DNA of 60,000 nt from Hydractinia symbiolongicarpus (GCF_029227915.1 NC_079884.1:26228001-26288000); one strand, 5' to 3'. Counted from the first letter of the stretch, positions 43,708 to 57,600 are shown. Notes: generated by a model not told the origin, from the letters alone. Translations and numbers: made by a program.

Positions 43708-46690
43708 GTGAACAAAACAGCGCGAAAATTTAAGAAAAGGCAAGTTAAGCTTCGTAACAACTGGACAGAACAAGACATTCAAGACGCTCTTCACAAGTTA
43801 GATTTGGTTCCTGGAAAGTCGATATGTGGTGTTGCCGCCCAATATGGCCTTAAGGAATCAATGCTCCGAAGATTTGGGCAAAGGTGGTTGCAGGTAAACC
43901 AATGTCTTTTTGCAGTGCTAATTGACGTAGAATACAAAATAACTAGTTGGTAGCCCATAAAAAAAATCCATAGGTTCGCCTTTCCTTCTATACCTCGATA
44001 CTTGCGCAGCTAGGCTACCATTTTGAGTGTCAGACAGACAGACGTATACGGGTGTTATATTATAGGTACTGAAAAGCATGTCAATTATGTAGGTGCGACA
44101 CAGAGACAGAAGCTCAATTAGCTGATTGCATTACCGTGATTTGCAACCTAGGGTTTAGTTCCACATAACACGAAGTAATTGTGAGTGCAACGTTATTGAG
44201 GTTACTAATATGAACCTTGCTTTGCCAAATAAATAACAACCTAATCTTGTGTTTAGGATGTTGTCCATGATAACATTGTTGCTAACAACATAAATTGTCT
44301 ACAGTTCAAGAATAGACGGCCAGACTTAATTTGGATGAAGAACTTCATAAAGGGAAATAGCCTAAGCCACAAAAAAGCGGAAATGATTGACAGCGCAAGG
44401 AAAGCAAACACGTCCAACCCCTTCATCATTTGTGACTTTAACAGTCAAGTTGATGAGGTATATACTGTCTGACGCATAACCTATTATTATTACTTCAAAT
44501 TTGAAATTTCATTGTATATAAGCAGTCTCCTTGTGTTTCCAGTATTATATACTTACTTACCTTTCCGTATTAGATATTGAGAACACATCCAGATCTTGAT
44601 GCTAGCCGTATTTGGAACTGCGACGAGTCCAGTTTTCCTACTGATCCATAGCAAGAAAAGTAGTATTGGTTAAAGTACATAGTGGACTCTTCTTTTACAA
44701 CAAATTCTGACTTTTTATTGTTTAAAATAATTAATTTTATTAATTCTAGGGTCAACGAGCTACAAAACTTTGCTTCGAAGCCGGTCACGAAAATGTTACT
44801 ATACTCGCAGTGTGTAGTGCTTCAGAAGTCTTCTTGGATCCAATGATTGTTTTCAAAACCAAAAGCATGCAACAATCTTGGTTCGAAGATAAAACCCTTC
44901 CAAATACATACTACGGGAAATCCGAAAATGATATGCAATGATATTACAGTGCTGTCCTGATATCACAAACCTAAAGGAAAGGGCAAAAAAGCTCGTAAAA
45001 TGGCAAGTATCAAAGGGTTTTTTGAGAGTTTTTTAAGGAAAAGGGCAGAATTTAGTTCGTGATATCGAGAGTTCTTACCCAACCGAATGCAAAATAAAAT
45101 TCTGTTAGGGTAGATGGAAACTAACACATTCGCGGAATGGTTCGACTACTCTGTAAATTTTGTAACATACCATTGCTCATGATGGCCATTTAACACATGT
45201 GTCCAACCAAGTAATCCGACTGGCAGTTGAGGAAAATATCGTACTGTTGAAATTTCCTTAGCACGTTACCGAAGTAATGCAACCTTTGGATATGTCTTGT
45301 TTCAGGCCTCTTAGACGCTTATGGGTAAAGTTTTACATCAACGCATCAATGAGCAGGGAATTAAAAATTCATTAATGAAGTCGGAGTTTGATGAAGCCTA
45401 AAAATGCCATCAGTGGTTTTGTGACAACAAGTTTATTACTTTAATGATGGTTTAGATCTCACCTTTAAAATCCATTTCTACAATACTGTATTTTGATTAT
45501 TATACACTTAGGTATTTATCCTGTCAATCCCGAAAAATAGCTAAAGGATCACTTAGACCCAAGACTTCTGCGAAAATACGAAGTCTGAAAGCAGTCTGGA
45601 GAACCTTTGGACTGGGGCAAACTGGTTTATTTGGAAACCAAAATGGGAACTTGGCCCTACTGAAGTAACAACAACCCTAACCAGCAGTGTTAAAATCTTT
45701 CAAGAGGCGTTCCTTGATTAGGTAAAGCCACCAAAAAGCACAATCAACTTAAAAGACGAAAATTAGACGTCAGAGGAAAGTTAAATTTGATGTTGCTTTA
45801 TTTTACTTTGGTGTCACTCGCCTTCTGTTGCCCTACATTGCTTAATATTTTTTTGAATCTAAAAAATGAAAGACATGGATTTGTAAAAACATTCACCTTT
45901 AACAATTTAGGTAATTATGCAAAAGGAATTTCTGGAGGAGATGGAGCGAAAAGAACAAGAACGGAGGGAAAAATAAAGCAAACCGAAGGGAAGGGAAGGA
46001 GAGGAAGAAAAAAGGTGGAGGAAATGGTAGAAGAAGAAGAGTAGAAGGACATTACTGTCCCTGACTATGGTTCAGAAGAAGTTCAGGATGAAGAAGAGGA
46101 AGAAGAAAAAGAGGAGGAAGAAGAAGGTACCTTTAATACTTATAGTTGAAGGGGATGATATGCCACAAAGATGTCAAAAATTTACTCTATCCACTTTACT
46201 TAGACGAAGAAGAAGAAGAAGAAGTGGCAAAACAACCAAATCTAAGTCTGCCTTCTATGGAAGCGTGCTGGAAAACCCTTGCAAATAAGGAAGAAATTGT
46301 TAAAAAGTAGTTTGGTTTTATTTACACTTCCAAGAAGTCTGAAAATCTGTTTATTGGAAAGGCAAAAGGACCTTTTTTTAATGATCAAGGAGATATCACT
46401 GCCCTGGAATTGGACTGCTTAGAACAGAAATTGGGAGTGACAGACTGTATCTTTCGGAAATCTAAAAACGCTGACATGGATGACTTTCCGGCAAAAAATG
46501 TAATCTGTGGTCCCCTCGACGCCAAATTTTTATCGCACAGGCATTGGGAGATACCTTGATGTTTAGCAGTGAGGAAAGCCTTCGAAAGTGTGAAGAAAAT
46601 TGACTAGCAGAGGGGTTACGATTGTTTGTGTGCAAGACATTAAAAACCAAAGATGTTACTTTTAATGTTGAATCAAGCACCTCAAACACT
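43708..46690 (+). pseudogene. Pogo/Tigger-type transposase pseudogene
   Basis: Pieces in order: a psq-type helix-turn-helix (NNWTEQDIQDALHKLDLVPG, KSICGVAAQYGLKESMLRRF, 43755-43890); a CENP-B-like second helix-turn-helix (WMKNFIKGNSLSHKKAEMID, 44332-44458); the DDE region (GQRATKLCFEAGHENVTILA, about 44750; METNTFAEWFDY, about 45112; HDGHLTHVSNQVIRLAVEEN, about 45180; TEVMQPLDMSCFRPL, about 45270); and an acidic/basic low-complexity tail (45930-46290) followed by TSKKSENLFIGKAKGPFFND (about 46327). Breaks between pieces could be introns of a spliced transposase plus stops. DGHLTH and MQPLD are typical DDE_1 signatures. Confidence 0.75.
43943..44065 (-). mobile_element. Helitron-like element, copy C
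   Basis: CTAGTTGGTAGCCCATAAAA at the left, GTCAGACAGACAGACG and GTTATATTATAG at the right: a diverged relative of 18971-19313 in the same orientation. Hairpin weakened (CCCATA...ATCCATAGG). Confidence 0.5.
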
Positions 46691-46950
46691 GTTGTTCTCG
46701 TATGTGTCAGGGGTTTTCGCGGTTGTTTTGATCATTTATATTGTGCGAACTTTGAAAAAACGTATTTTCTATCTATATATAGAAACGTTAAATGCTCCTG
46801 CTTAATGACACCCTTGCGTCTGTTTAAATAGATGTGCGGAATGATTAAAATAAACGTGCAGAGTAGCATAATTCTCAAAATTCTGCATTTTTTTAAAAAA
46901 CAGTTGCGGAATTAATGCATATTTTAATTTCAAATATTCCGCACAACAAA

Positions 46951-47092
46951 AAGGCCTACATCATGTGCTGAAACAATAGTAATGAGATAAATTTAATGAT
47001 GCTGTTACAAGAATCCAATAAGGAATTCACACAATACAATGAATTGTAAGTAGAAAAAACGCCGCAAAAGAAATTAGAAAATTTCAAAATGT
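46951..47092. other. Short non-coding spacer
   Basis: No feature seen between the transposon end and the tandem triplicate. Confidence 0.4.
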
Positions 47093-48157
47093 GCGAAATG
47101 TTTACCTTAACTGACTATATATGTGAGGGCGTTTTTTTTTTTGGGGGGGGAGGGGGTTCTTTCAAAGTTTTCATCTGTATCCAATATATTGTGGTTTAAA
47201 TGTTTTTTGCTGACATCATCAACCCGTTTATTCTAAAACTGATTCAGGGACCCAGGTTTGAAAAACTTACCCAAGTTAGTCCCGGTGAAAAATGACTGAT
47301 GTCACCACCTTGTTTCCAAATTATTTGGCCTCAAAGTTTTAGTGCATTGTAACATCTTTTTTAATTTATTATAAGATATTGTAGCTCCTGTTACTTTTGT
47401 CACTGGAACTTGCTTTGTATTTTAGCGTTTGTTTTATTGCAATTTTATTGCGAAATGTTTACCTTAACTGACTATATATGTAAGGGCGTTTTTTTTTTTT
47501 TTTTGGGGGGGGTTCTTTCAAAGTTTTCATCTGTATCCAATATATTGTGGTTTAAATGTTTTTTGATGACATCATCAACCCCTTTATTCCAAAACTGAAT
47601 CAGGGACCCAGGTTTGAAAAACTTACCCAAGTTAGTCCCGGTGAAAAATGACTGATGTCACCACCTTGTTTCCAAATTATTTGGCCTCAAAGTTTTAGTG
47701 CATTGTAACATCTTTTTTAATTTATTATAAGATATTGTAGCTCCTGTTACTTTTGTCACTGGAACTTGCTTTGTATTTTAGCGTTTGTTTTATTGCAATT
47801 TTATTGCGAAATGTTTACCTTAACTGACTATATATGTGAGGGCGTTTTTTTTTTTTGGGGGGGGGGGTGGTTCTTTCAAAGTTTTCATCTGTATCCAATA
47901 TATTGTGGTTTAAATGTTTTTTGATGACATCATCAACCCCTTTATTCCAAAACTGAATCAGGGACCCAGGTTTGAAAAACTTACCCAAGTTAGTCCCGGT
48001 GAAAAATGACTGATGTCACCACCTCGTTTCCAAATTATTTGGCCTCAAAGTTTTATTGCATTGTAACATCTTTTTTAATTTATTATAAGATATTGTAGCC
48101 CCTATTACTTTTGTCACTGGAACTTGCTTTGTATTTTAGCGTTTGTTTTATTGCAAC
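47093..48157. repeat. Tandem triplicate of a 357-bp unit
   Basis: GCGAAATGTTTACCTTAACT starts copies at 47093, 47450 and 47806 (periods 357 and 356). Copies are almost identical except for the length of an internal T(n)G(n) tract. Each copy has a GATGTCACCACCT segment and ends in GCGTTTGTTTTATTGCAA. No coding capacity. Confidence 0.95.
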
Positions 48158-48619
48158 AAACAAATAACTAAAATATTCACATTTTAAACACTGATAATTA
48201 CATTCTAATATTTTTGCCATTATCGAAAGCGATTTAATAAATTACCAGGTTTTTGTAGGCTTGTACAAGTCAATTTCTTCATTAGATTGCTCACTTTGTA
48301 TTTGGATAAAAATAGCTATTATATATATTTGTTTGTTGTTTTTAACCATGGTGTACGGAACAGCAACAATTAGTTCAAAAAACACATATGTTTGTAGAAA
48401 ACTACGCATCATGATATTAACTATTTAAAACTATTTATGCAGTAAATAGACTTTCGTCAGCATCAATTTTTATTTTTATTGATTTTTTTTTTGTTGAAAC
48501 TTAATTACAAACCTCCCAAATTTTAGTGCACACATTTTCCGCCAATTGACTATAGGAATATCTCACAGTATCTTAAATATTTTAAAAAAATTATCTATTG
48601 CTATTAGATTACTATTATC
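48158..48619. promoter_or_regulatory. Presumed ankef1 upstream region
   Basis: The 460 bp before the ankef1 ATG, AT-rich, should contain promoter and 5' UTR. No specific element could be identified. Confidence 0.3.
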
Positions 48620-51600
48620 ATGCCAGTAGCTGATGATCGTTTATCAAAATTGCAATCTTTAAAGCTCATTCAGGCTGTTAATGAAGGTGATATTGATCAA
48701 GTAAAAAAGTTGGTTGAAAATGGAATTCCTAATCTGGTAAATTATGGAGGTAAAGTTTTCTTAATCCTGTCTCAATAACTTGCAGGAAACATTGGCCAGA
48801 TACAAAGAACTTTTCTTTTCTCATATTTTTAGAGCCTAATGATGGACAATGCGGTCTTCATGTTGCTGCCTCTGCAAATAGTGAAACGATGATTAAGACG
48901 TTGGTGGAGCTTGGTGCAGATTGCAATGTAGCTGATAAACACGGAAAAACGCCATTCATAAGAGCAGCTGAATTTGGACATGTTCAAGCTCTTAACTTAT
49001 TAATTGAATTGTGTGAAAAACCTGATCTATCAGGTTAGTGTAATCTTTGTTTGTCATGGTGTGTTATTTACTTCAAATTCTTTTGTATCAATAATGAATA
49101 CCTTATTGTAATTGTTATGTTGTTATTTATAGCTAAAGAATCAGAAGGAAGGAACATATTGTATTTTTGTCTTTGTCCAACAAAACGTCATCAAATTTGT
49201 TTGGAAACTGCTATCAAATATGGTGCTTACATTCATAATGTGGTAATGATAACAAACAATTGATGTATATATTATCAATATAAAGTTATCTATTTGAAAG
49301 TTCATACAAGTGCCCCATTCAGTATTTCATCGATAATACTGCATTTTGTTTCTACAATAGTCGCTTCTCAGTTAAAAAAAAATATTGCCATGCTTCCATT
49401 CTTATAGAGTGGTAAAGGGAAGAAACTCAACATTTTTTGTAGAGCATCTGAATATTCAATGCATCCCTTAATTTTGTTTAAAACATATGATAAACAAACT
49501 TTAATAGATGCTCTGAGCCAATTGCTTTTAAGAAAATATAAAATACTGCATACATTGCTCCACCCAGGTGAATATGTTTGTGTATCATAGGGTCATGATG
49601 GTAAGTCGTTACTGGTAAAAGCTTGTGAAGAAAGATTGGAAAAAGTTTTAAAAACTCTCTTAGAAGCAGGAATTGATGTTAATAAACAGAGTGAGGTACA
49701 AGACTGTACTTATTAGTTTTAAAATTGACATCTCAAAGTGTCAGGTGATATATATTTTATTTCTTTATAGTTAACTGGTGAACCTGCTCTACACTACGCT
49801 AGTAAAATTGGTTACGAAGAGGGTGTACGTCTGTTGTTGAAGTATGGAGCTAACCCAAACCTTTTGGATGAGAATCATATGCATGCAGTGCACAAGTGAG
49901 ATAAATTGCACCAATCATAAAGTACCCATCTTAAAAATACTGTGTTTTTAAATGATTATAATTTTCCATTTAGAGCCGCTACAAATGGACATCTTGATGT
50001 TATAAGAATTTTATCTGCTTATGGTGCAGATGTTGGTACTTTGAATATTGTACTTGACTCTCCGATGCATTGTGCTGCCATGAAAGGCTATGCTGCTATT
50101 TGTAAATTTCTCGGTCAGAGAGGTAAATAAATCTTTTGTATGGTATTAAAAATAATCATTGCTTTAAAGTATTCCTTTGTTACATTTTAATTACTTTATT
50201 GTTTTGAAATCTCAAAACATTTTGCTGTTTTTAAGATTTCGGATGTATCAGAAATCTTATTTAAATGAGCGGTTGTTTCCTTCTTGTTCTTCTCCTTCTC
50301 CTTCATTTTAACCAATTGCCGTAACGTCACGACGTTAAAGTCCGGTCTAACCCCGCGACCTAGCGGTGCGCCGGCTGTGTGCGTATCTTGATATTCGTGA
50401 AATTGGCAAAAAGTAAAGACTGCGTTAGGAATTTAATCACAAATATTGTTATAGACTGTTATTTTAATATTATTTGATGAGCTATGCTAGATACTTCTTC
50501 AAATTTTCGTTTCCAGTTATGTTTTTAACGAGCTCTAGGGTTAAGGTATGAGTTGTTTCTTTCGAGGGGCCGAGTTCAAGGACGCCATATTTGTTATACT
50601 CGCCTTCTTCACCAAGCTGTGAATCAAAATTTTTTTGAATGAAGAAGAATATTTGGTTCTGTCAGTATAATTATTTAACTGCCTAAATTTCAGTTCTATT
50701 AACGTTTAAGATATTCTCTTCATTGTGTCTATGTTTTCACATATTAAGATGAAAATATAATCACGTTTTCTAGCCATGTGTTAATCTGAAACAAAACAAT
50801 TTAAAGATTTTAGCTGGCTAATCTAGATTTCAAGGCAGCATCCTGCTGAAGCCATATTATTTTTAAGTTTGGTTTATTATTATTTATTTTTATGTTGGGG
50901 TTGTGGCTCTCTTCTTGCTAGCTCTAGCTACTTCTGCCTGAAGAGTAAAAGTAGCCAAATGCAGTTTGGCTAGCTACAACAAAATTTTTAATCAATATTT
51001 CTTATTCTAAATGCAGTTAGTAGGTTGCGACACCTTTTATCAGTGTCAGGAAAACTTACTCCACTAAATAGAATTGCTGAGTGATTTTTTTAGCTGGACA
51101 GGGTAACGACAGGCTGTTTTACCCTTGTTCTTATTTAAAGTGAAGTTGCAATAAAGTTTATTTGAAAAGGGTATTACGCCTAAACGCATTGATGACACGG
51201 TTTACCTGTACTAACCGCTAAGTCCAATGTTAATGATGGCTGCTTCATGAGTTTCTGTTTATCCGAAGTTGTGATAAAGTTTTTTTTCAAAAAAAGGGTA
51301 TTATGCTTGCCTATGGATATGTCTCATTGTTTGCCTGTACTAATCCCTCAGCCAAGAGTATGTTTGAACACAGAGTGTGCGGAGACATTCTCTGAAAAAT
51401 ACAAAAGGTTGGCCAACTGTTTTTGCTATAACAGGGGAGCAATGAGTTGTAAACTGTGTTTTTATTTCAGCTAAAGTTGTGAAAAGTTATTTTTTAAAAA
51501 ATATATTACACTGGTAGGATCATAATGTTCTGCGCCTATTTTTTCAAAATATATTCAACCGGAAACACCACAATGTTTTGCGCCTCACTCAATTTATGAC

Positions 51601-54600
51601 ATACTAAAGCGCTTCACCTAAATGTGTGGCACAGTTTAAACTCCTTATTAATCGCTCTTTTAGGTGTTCAACGCCAGGTAACACAGTTAATTGTGGCTTA
51701 ACCCGACGTTTCGACTCCGGGTTCCCTGGCTGGTCATCATCATCATCATCATTCTCGGCTTAACATCCGTTTTCCATGCTAGCATGGGGTGGATGGGGTA
51801 TATTAATGACCCTCTTTCAATCTGATCTAGACTGTGTTAGATCTAAACTCAACTTCCTCTGTATCAAGTCTGTCCTTATAACCTCCTGCCAAGTCTTTCT
51901 CGGTCTGCCTCTGGGCTTTGCCCCAGGAACTATCAAGTCTCTACACTTTCTTACCCAATTATCCTCCTCCATTCTTATCAAGTGCCCCAGCCAATTTAAT
52001 CTTCTTATCTGGAAAACATCTTTAATTCTACGAAGACTTAGCCCGCTTCTTAGCTCATCTGAACTTTTTCTGTCAGACTGGCGTTACACATCCACCTAAC
52101 CATTCTCATATCATTCCTTTCTAAACGATCAAGATCTTCCTGCTTCACTGCGCATGTCTCACTACCGTACAACATAACACTTCTTACACAGGCCTCATAC
52201 AACCTACCTTTTACCTCAATTGACAGGACTCTGCTAGTCAACAAAGGAAGTAACTCTCTGAACTTTTTCCAAGCAGAACCTATCCTGCAAGTAACACTTC
52301 TTCCAACACCCCCTTCACTGCCCAACATATCACCTAAGTAACAGGAGTTCTCAACTATCTCTAACGAGCCACTGTTGTACATCAGCAAAGCTGGAAATAC
52401 TTCATTCTCTATAATCTCACCTTTGCAACGCTTGCATACAAACTGAATGTCAGCTCTTAACCTTCCACTAATACTACTACACTTCTTATGTACCCAATGC
52501 TTACAAGTCTGACAAATAATTGAGTTACTACCAACCCCTTTCCTGCAAACTCCACAAGGCCACTTTCCAACTACAAGGTCACACTTGGCTGCAATGCTAC
52601 TAATCATGACTTTAGACTTTGCTGTGTTCACCCTAGTCTAAATATATATATACCACGGAATCGCATTTTGGATTTAGTCTCTATTGTTAATTCTAAACCG
52701 ATGAACGTAGTCTTAACCTTTTTTATCTTTCGCTTACTTCTATTTCTTTTTTTGTTTTTAAACTTGTAGGATCCAACTTTATGGTCAAATCTTAGATATC
52801 TTAAACTTGATAAAGATTTTAGTCATGTCACAGGTATAATAAAACATTTCCACAATATCGCTACACCACAAGCAATGATATTTAATAAATGGATATGCTA
52901 AAACGTCTTCGTTTCTTATAAATGTTAAGTGTAGTGCTGTATTGTTAAAATATTAATTTTCACAAATCACGTTTGGGACATTTGTACTACATGAAACATT
53001 TTGATAATACCACGGGATAATACCTATTTATTTCAAATAACGGAACAACACTGTAGAAGTTCTGTACAAAACAGGCTACTGCCGACCTTAGGTATAGGGA
53101 ACAAAATTACACACGAACAAGAATCTGCCTGTAAGGACTTTTCATTAAAGATTTTAAAATAAACATGGAGGTATCTTATGTAACACTCCTGTGGTTGATT
53201 ACAAAGTTGAAAGCATTTACTCTAGTTATTGGATTTATCACACCTTTTTGAATAATAAGAATGCTTTTTTAAAAATTCTTTGATCATAAATGCACCATCA
53301 TGGCCAATTGATCTTATATTTTTAAAATGCACAAAAAGATTTGCCATACAATGCAGTTACTGTCTGTGATTGCGTTGGAAATTGGTACTTACCATAGGTT
53401 AAACCTAAGACTGAATAGACTTGACATTTTTATTGCATTGTTTATTTTTTCATATTGCTGTGATGTTTTGTAATGTAATGGATAAATAAATACCCTTCTT
53501 CATGATAGTTAATTTTTTCTCTTTGTTTTTAATTTAATACAAAATTTTATCTATCTTTTTTCCTATTTTAGCACTTAAATTTTTTGTCTGTTGTATTTAG
53601 TATTTATATGCATTTACTTATTGTTAAAAATTTATTAGGTTGTTCTGCCACAACAAAAAATTCAAATGGAATGACTCCACGTGCAATCGCGAAAGAAAAA
53701 GAATACAAAAGTGTTCTTAAAGAAATAAAAAAAGCTGAAAAATATGATGGTAAAAAGCCTGGAACCCAACTTCATATTGTGAAGGTCTGCTTTAGTGTTG
53801 TATTATCATTAATCAATATATTTGTTCATACCACAGGCTAATTTTGCATGCGTACGCATCTTTTTAGTTTTATGATTGGATAATCGAGCAAAAAAAGGAA
53901 TTAGAATCTGAAATCTTTGAACATGATGTGGAAGTAAAAGGAAAAAGAACAGGCAGAATTAATATTGAAACTTTTTTGATGATTCTCATTGCTCACAGTA
54001 ATTCAAATGTTTATTGTTTTTGCTTGTTTTATTTTAATTTTTTCTGTTGTGTTATTCTTGATTCTCTTCTGTATTTTGACATGACAACAATTGTAATATC
54101 TATTGTGAGATAGATACAACACCATCTTAATCGTCTGTATTAATATAAAATGTACAAGACGTACAGTCAAAATGTTTGTTCTTCAGAGTCTCCGCTAACT
54201 GAAGATCAAATGAAGCCAATATTAAAGTTACATGATGGGAAAAAAGATGGAAACATCAATTACGAATTATTTTTCATTGGCAAGAAATACGTAAACAAGG
54301 TAAATTGTTATCAATAAAAATAAACAATGTTTCTTGTTAATATTTCTAAGGAATATGTTTTTTAATCTGCGGATTGTTACATGTTTTTCTTTCCTGCAAG
54401 ATTACACCAAAACCCCGGATACCATAAAGGACCAAAGTTCAGTAATTGAATCTCATTTATAGTTGGAACAATGTTTTTTTTTATTTGTGCAGCTACAAAG
54501 TTTTTTTGTTTTTTGTTTTATAGTTTTACCTGGTTGGTGGTGGAAAGGTGTGTGAATTAATGTCATATAATATGCTTGTCACTATCACAACACGTGGAAA

Positions 54601-57600
54601 ATTCCTTGACTTTTTGCGTCCAAATAACTCTAAAAAAGCTGCGGGCAACCATTCGTTTATATGTTCTTCCGATTGTTTTCTTGTTTGCTTATTGATGGAG
54701 AAATGTATTTTTGTTATTCCAGAAGAAGAGGAAAGAAGGAGGAAAGAAAGGAAGCAAAAAGAAGGTAAGCTTTGTTGTGTGATTGTATATATCATAGCAT
54801 CTCTTTTTTGATTTTATATTGATCTGAACAAGATCCTAACGTTATAGTAAGCCGAAGGTTATTTTACTTTGAATATTTAGGTTGCCGAGTTCTTATATCG
54901 ATTGTTCTTATGTAAACATTGTATGTAACTGCCATGAAATTAACTTTAATTTGACAATCTTTCTTTAGGGAAAGACGAAAATAGAAATGCCAATATGTAC
55001 AAATGCTAACATACCACGTATCAAAGATGGCGGGCCATTTTTAAACTACTTGCAAAAACAAGAGGTACTGTCGAAATTTAACACAAATTAAAATTAAGTA
55101 TATTCTAACAAATGTTTTGCTTTTTAGCATTTTGTTATTTTTAAAATCGTGTTGTGTTTATGTTTATAAAATTAGAAGGGAAAGTCAAGGAAACTTTGGT
55201 ATTGGTCAAGGAGAGTCAGGGAACTTTCCTATTGGTCGACGAAAAGCAGAAAATTTCTTATTAGTCAGGAAAATGTATAGTTAAATGCGTATTTTCGAGA
55301 CTAGATCAGATTTTAATAAAAGGTGTGAACACGTGATGGTTATTTTTCATGGTAGGGTCATCAACAGCTAAGATGTCCACTCCTACTTTTAAAACGAAAA
55401 TTCTCAAAAATTTATGGTATGATTCTTTTTTCTGTATTTAGCAAATTACTGATGCAAATCGATTTGATCGTGATCACCAACCAGAACATCCCATACAAGA
55501 CGATTCAATTTGGTATTGTTACAGACCAGGTAAATGTCAATATAATGAAAGGTTGAAAACTTAAACCTATCCTAAACAAAGTGAATGAGACCTCAGCTTT
55601 CAACAAAAATATGCAGTTCCTTAAGTGTGGATAAAACTGCGACAGTATGATGGCCAACAACATCTTGCACAGTTTGTTATATATGTTTTTTTCGAGTGAA
55701 TAACATGGAAGCGAGTTAACAAATGTGAAAAAATAATCGCAAACATGTTAACCACGTTGAATATTTCTCATGTTTTGATCCACCGTCGTGTTTTGTCAAA
55801 AACCCATGTTATCCAACTAAAACAGCTTCACATATTTCAACTATTGTTATCATTGTGCTCGTGGTTGTCATTGTTTTGGTTTCTTCCACCACGTAACGTA
55901 CTTGAGGATGTTGCAGATGTTTTAGATACTGCAACAACAATTTTGCTAAATACCAGTAGTTTGTGTAAGTAGTAGTAGTCTTAGTAGTTGATAGTTAATG
56001 TTTCTCACCAATTCTGTATTTTAATCATGGAAATTGGATGAAAACCCTATACAGATGGTATAGCTTACACGTTATTTCTGTAGAGACCACATTCGTGCAT
56101 ATTAATGAAGTCATCAAATATAATGACAAGAGGTCGCTCAAGATTGCCATTAAAAACGGTTTGGAAGTCAACCAGCATGACAAATATTACAAAACACCAT
56201 TAATGTTGGCGTGTTTGGAAGGAAACATCGAATTTGTCAAGTATCTTCTACAGCACGGGTAAAATGTGTTGAGTATTATCGCGTATGCCCTTTTCCGATG
56301 CATGGGTATTGTAAACTCCTACGTAGAAACTAGTGGCATGCAAAAATGTCGTGTTTTAAGGAGTATTTCGTTGGTATTACATTTCTTGGATTTGAGCAAA
56401 ATCTGTGCAAGTTAGCACATGCCAAGCATGCTCAGGTTTGCTTTGTCCACGATTTATGTCTCACGTACGATTGTGTCCATAAATTTTGTATCAATGTGCT
56501 ATCCAATATAACAACTTGTGATGTTAAGGAAATGAAGTATATACGGCGCTACAGAATATAAGTCAAAAAGTATCTAAATGCCCATTATTTTCTTTAGTGC
56601 TGATGTAACTGCTCTGGATAATTTTAAGTGGACTCCGCTTCATTTTGCTTGTCATATTGGTCACAAGGATATTGTAGAGTTGCTCCTCAACAACGGTGCA
56701 AATATAGATGCGCGTTCATATAACGGAGGCACACCAATGATGAGAGCAATCGAAAGTTCGAAAGCAGATGTTGTTCAACTTTTAATTGAACGAGGGTATG
56801 TCTTTTTGTTAATCGAACGGTTGAAAGAGAATATGTCTCTTCTTTGTGTGATTAATATTTGATGCAAGCCTTTACCAGGATATCCATTCATCTCCTTTGC
56901 TTTAAAAACATACTATTTCCAAAGAATTAATTCTATGAATCATATAACCCGAATTTCTTTTAAAAAAGCGATATTGCGCAATAAAAATTAAAAGCGATTA
57001 CATATCTCAAATTCGATGTTTTGGAATACACTTATATATGGTACAATATGAAAAAACTCAGAAAGCTAAAAGAAATTCTCTGTAATTAAATATTTTGTTG
57101 CCCAATAATATAAAACAATTTTTGACACCATAATAAATAACTCTTTTCTTTTCAAAAAAAGTGCTGGTTTTTCATTATTTCTTCGCTAACTTTAGTACTA
57201 TTTCGTGTAAAGCCTTTTTTTAAAAAAAAATGTGTATTCGTGTGTTAATTAACCTCAAACTGAAAAAGAAATGTACTCCACTGAATAAATATTTGTTGTA
57301 AAACAGTATATCAAAATGCACGAATCAGGAACGATGTTAAACTGCGGTGACATGTCATTTAACGCACAAAGCAACCATAATTTCTTTTCCTCGAAATACC
57401 CATTCTTTCTATCCTCTTCTCTCTTCCCCCTCTTCTCTCCTCCTCCTCTCTCTTCTCCTCCTCTCTCTTCTCCTCCTCTCTCTTCTCCTCCTCCTCTCTC
57501 TTCTCCTCCTCCTCTCCCCTCCTCCTCTCTCTTCTCCTCCTCTCTCTCTTCTCCTCCTCCTCTCTCTCCTCCTCCTCTCTCTTCTCCTCCTCTCTCTTCT

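Larger units (their letters stand above)
43178..46950 (+). mobile_element. Pogo/Tigger-like DNA transposon, decayed
   Basis: Ends carry inverted TAATCATTCCnCAC motifs (43178 at the left; GTGCGGAATGATTA at 46834-46847 at the right), with more ATTCCGCAC copies subterminally (about 43352, 43475, 46905, 46938). Between them lie the broken transposase parts listed separately. A Helitron-like copy (43943-44065) has inserted into it. Confidence 0.6.

Noticed and set aside
45787-46288. Lysine/glutamate-rich ORFs as a host gene
   Set aside because: They lie between parts of the decayed pogo-type transposase and fit its low-complexity acidic/basic tail.
49408-49567. Extra ankef1 exon between exons 3 and 4
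   Set aside because: Open and flanked by plausible AG and GT, but its exit phase puts a stop in the next exon and its peptide does not resemble the family, whereas joining 49242 directly to 49591 does.
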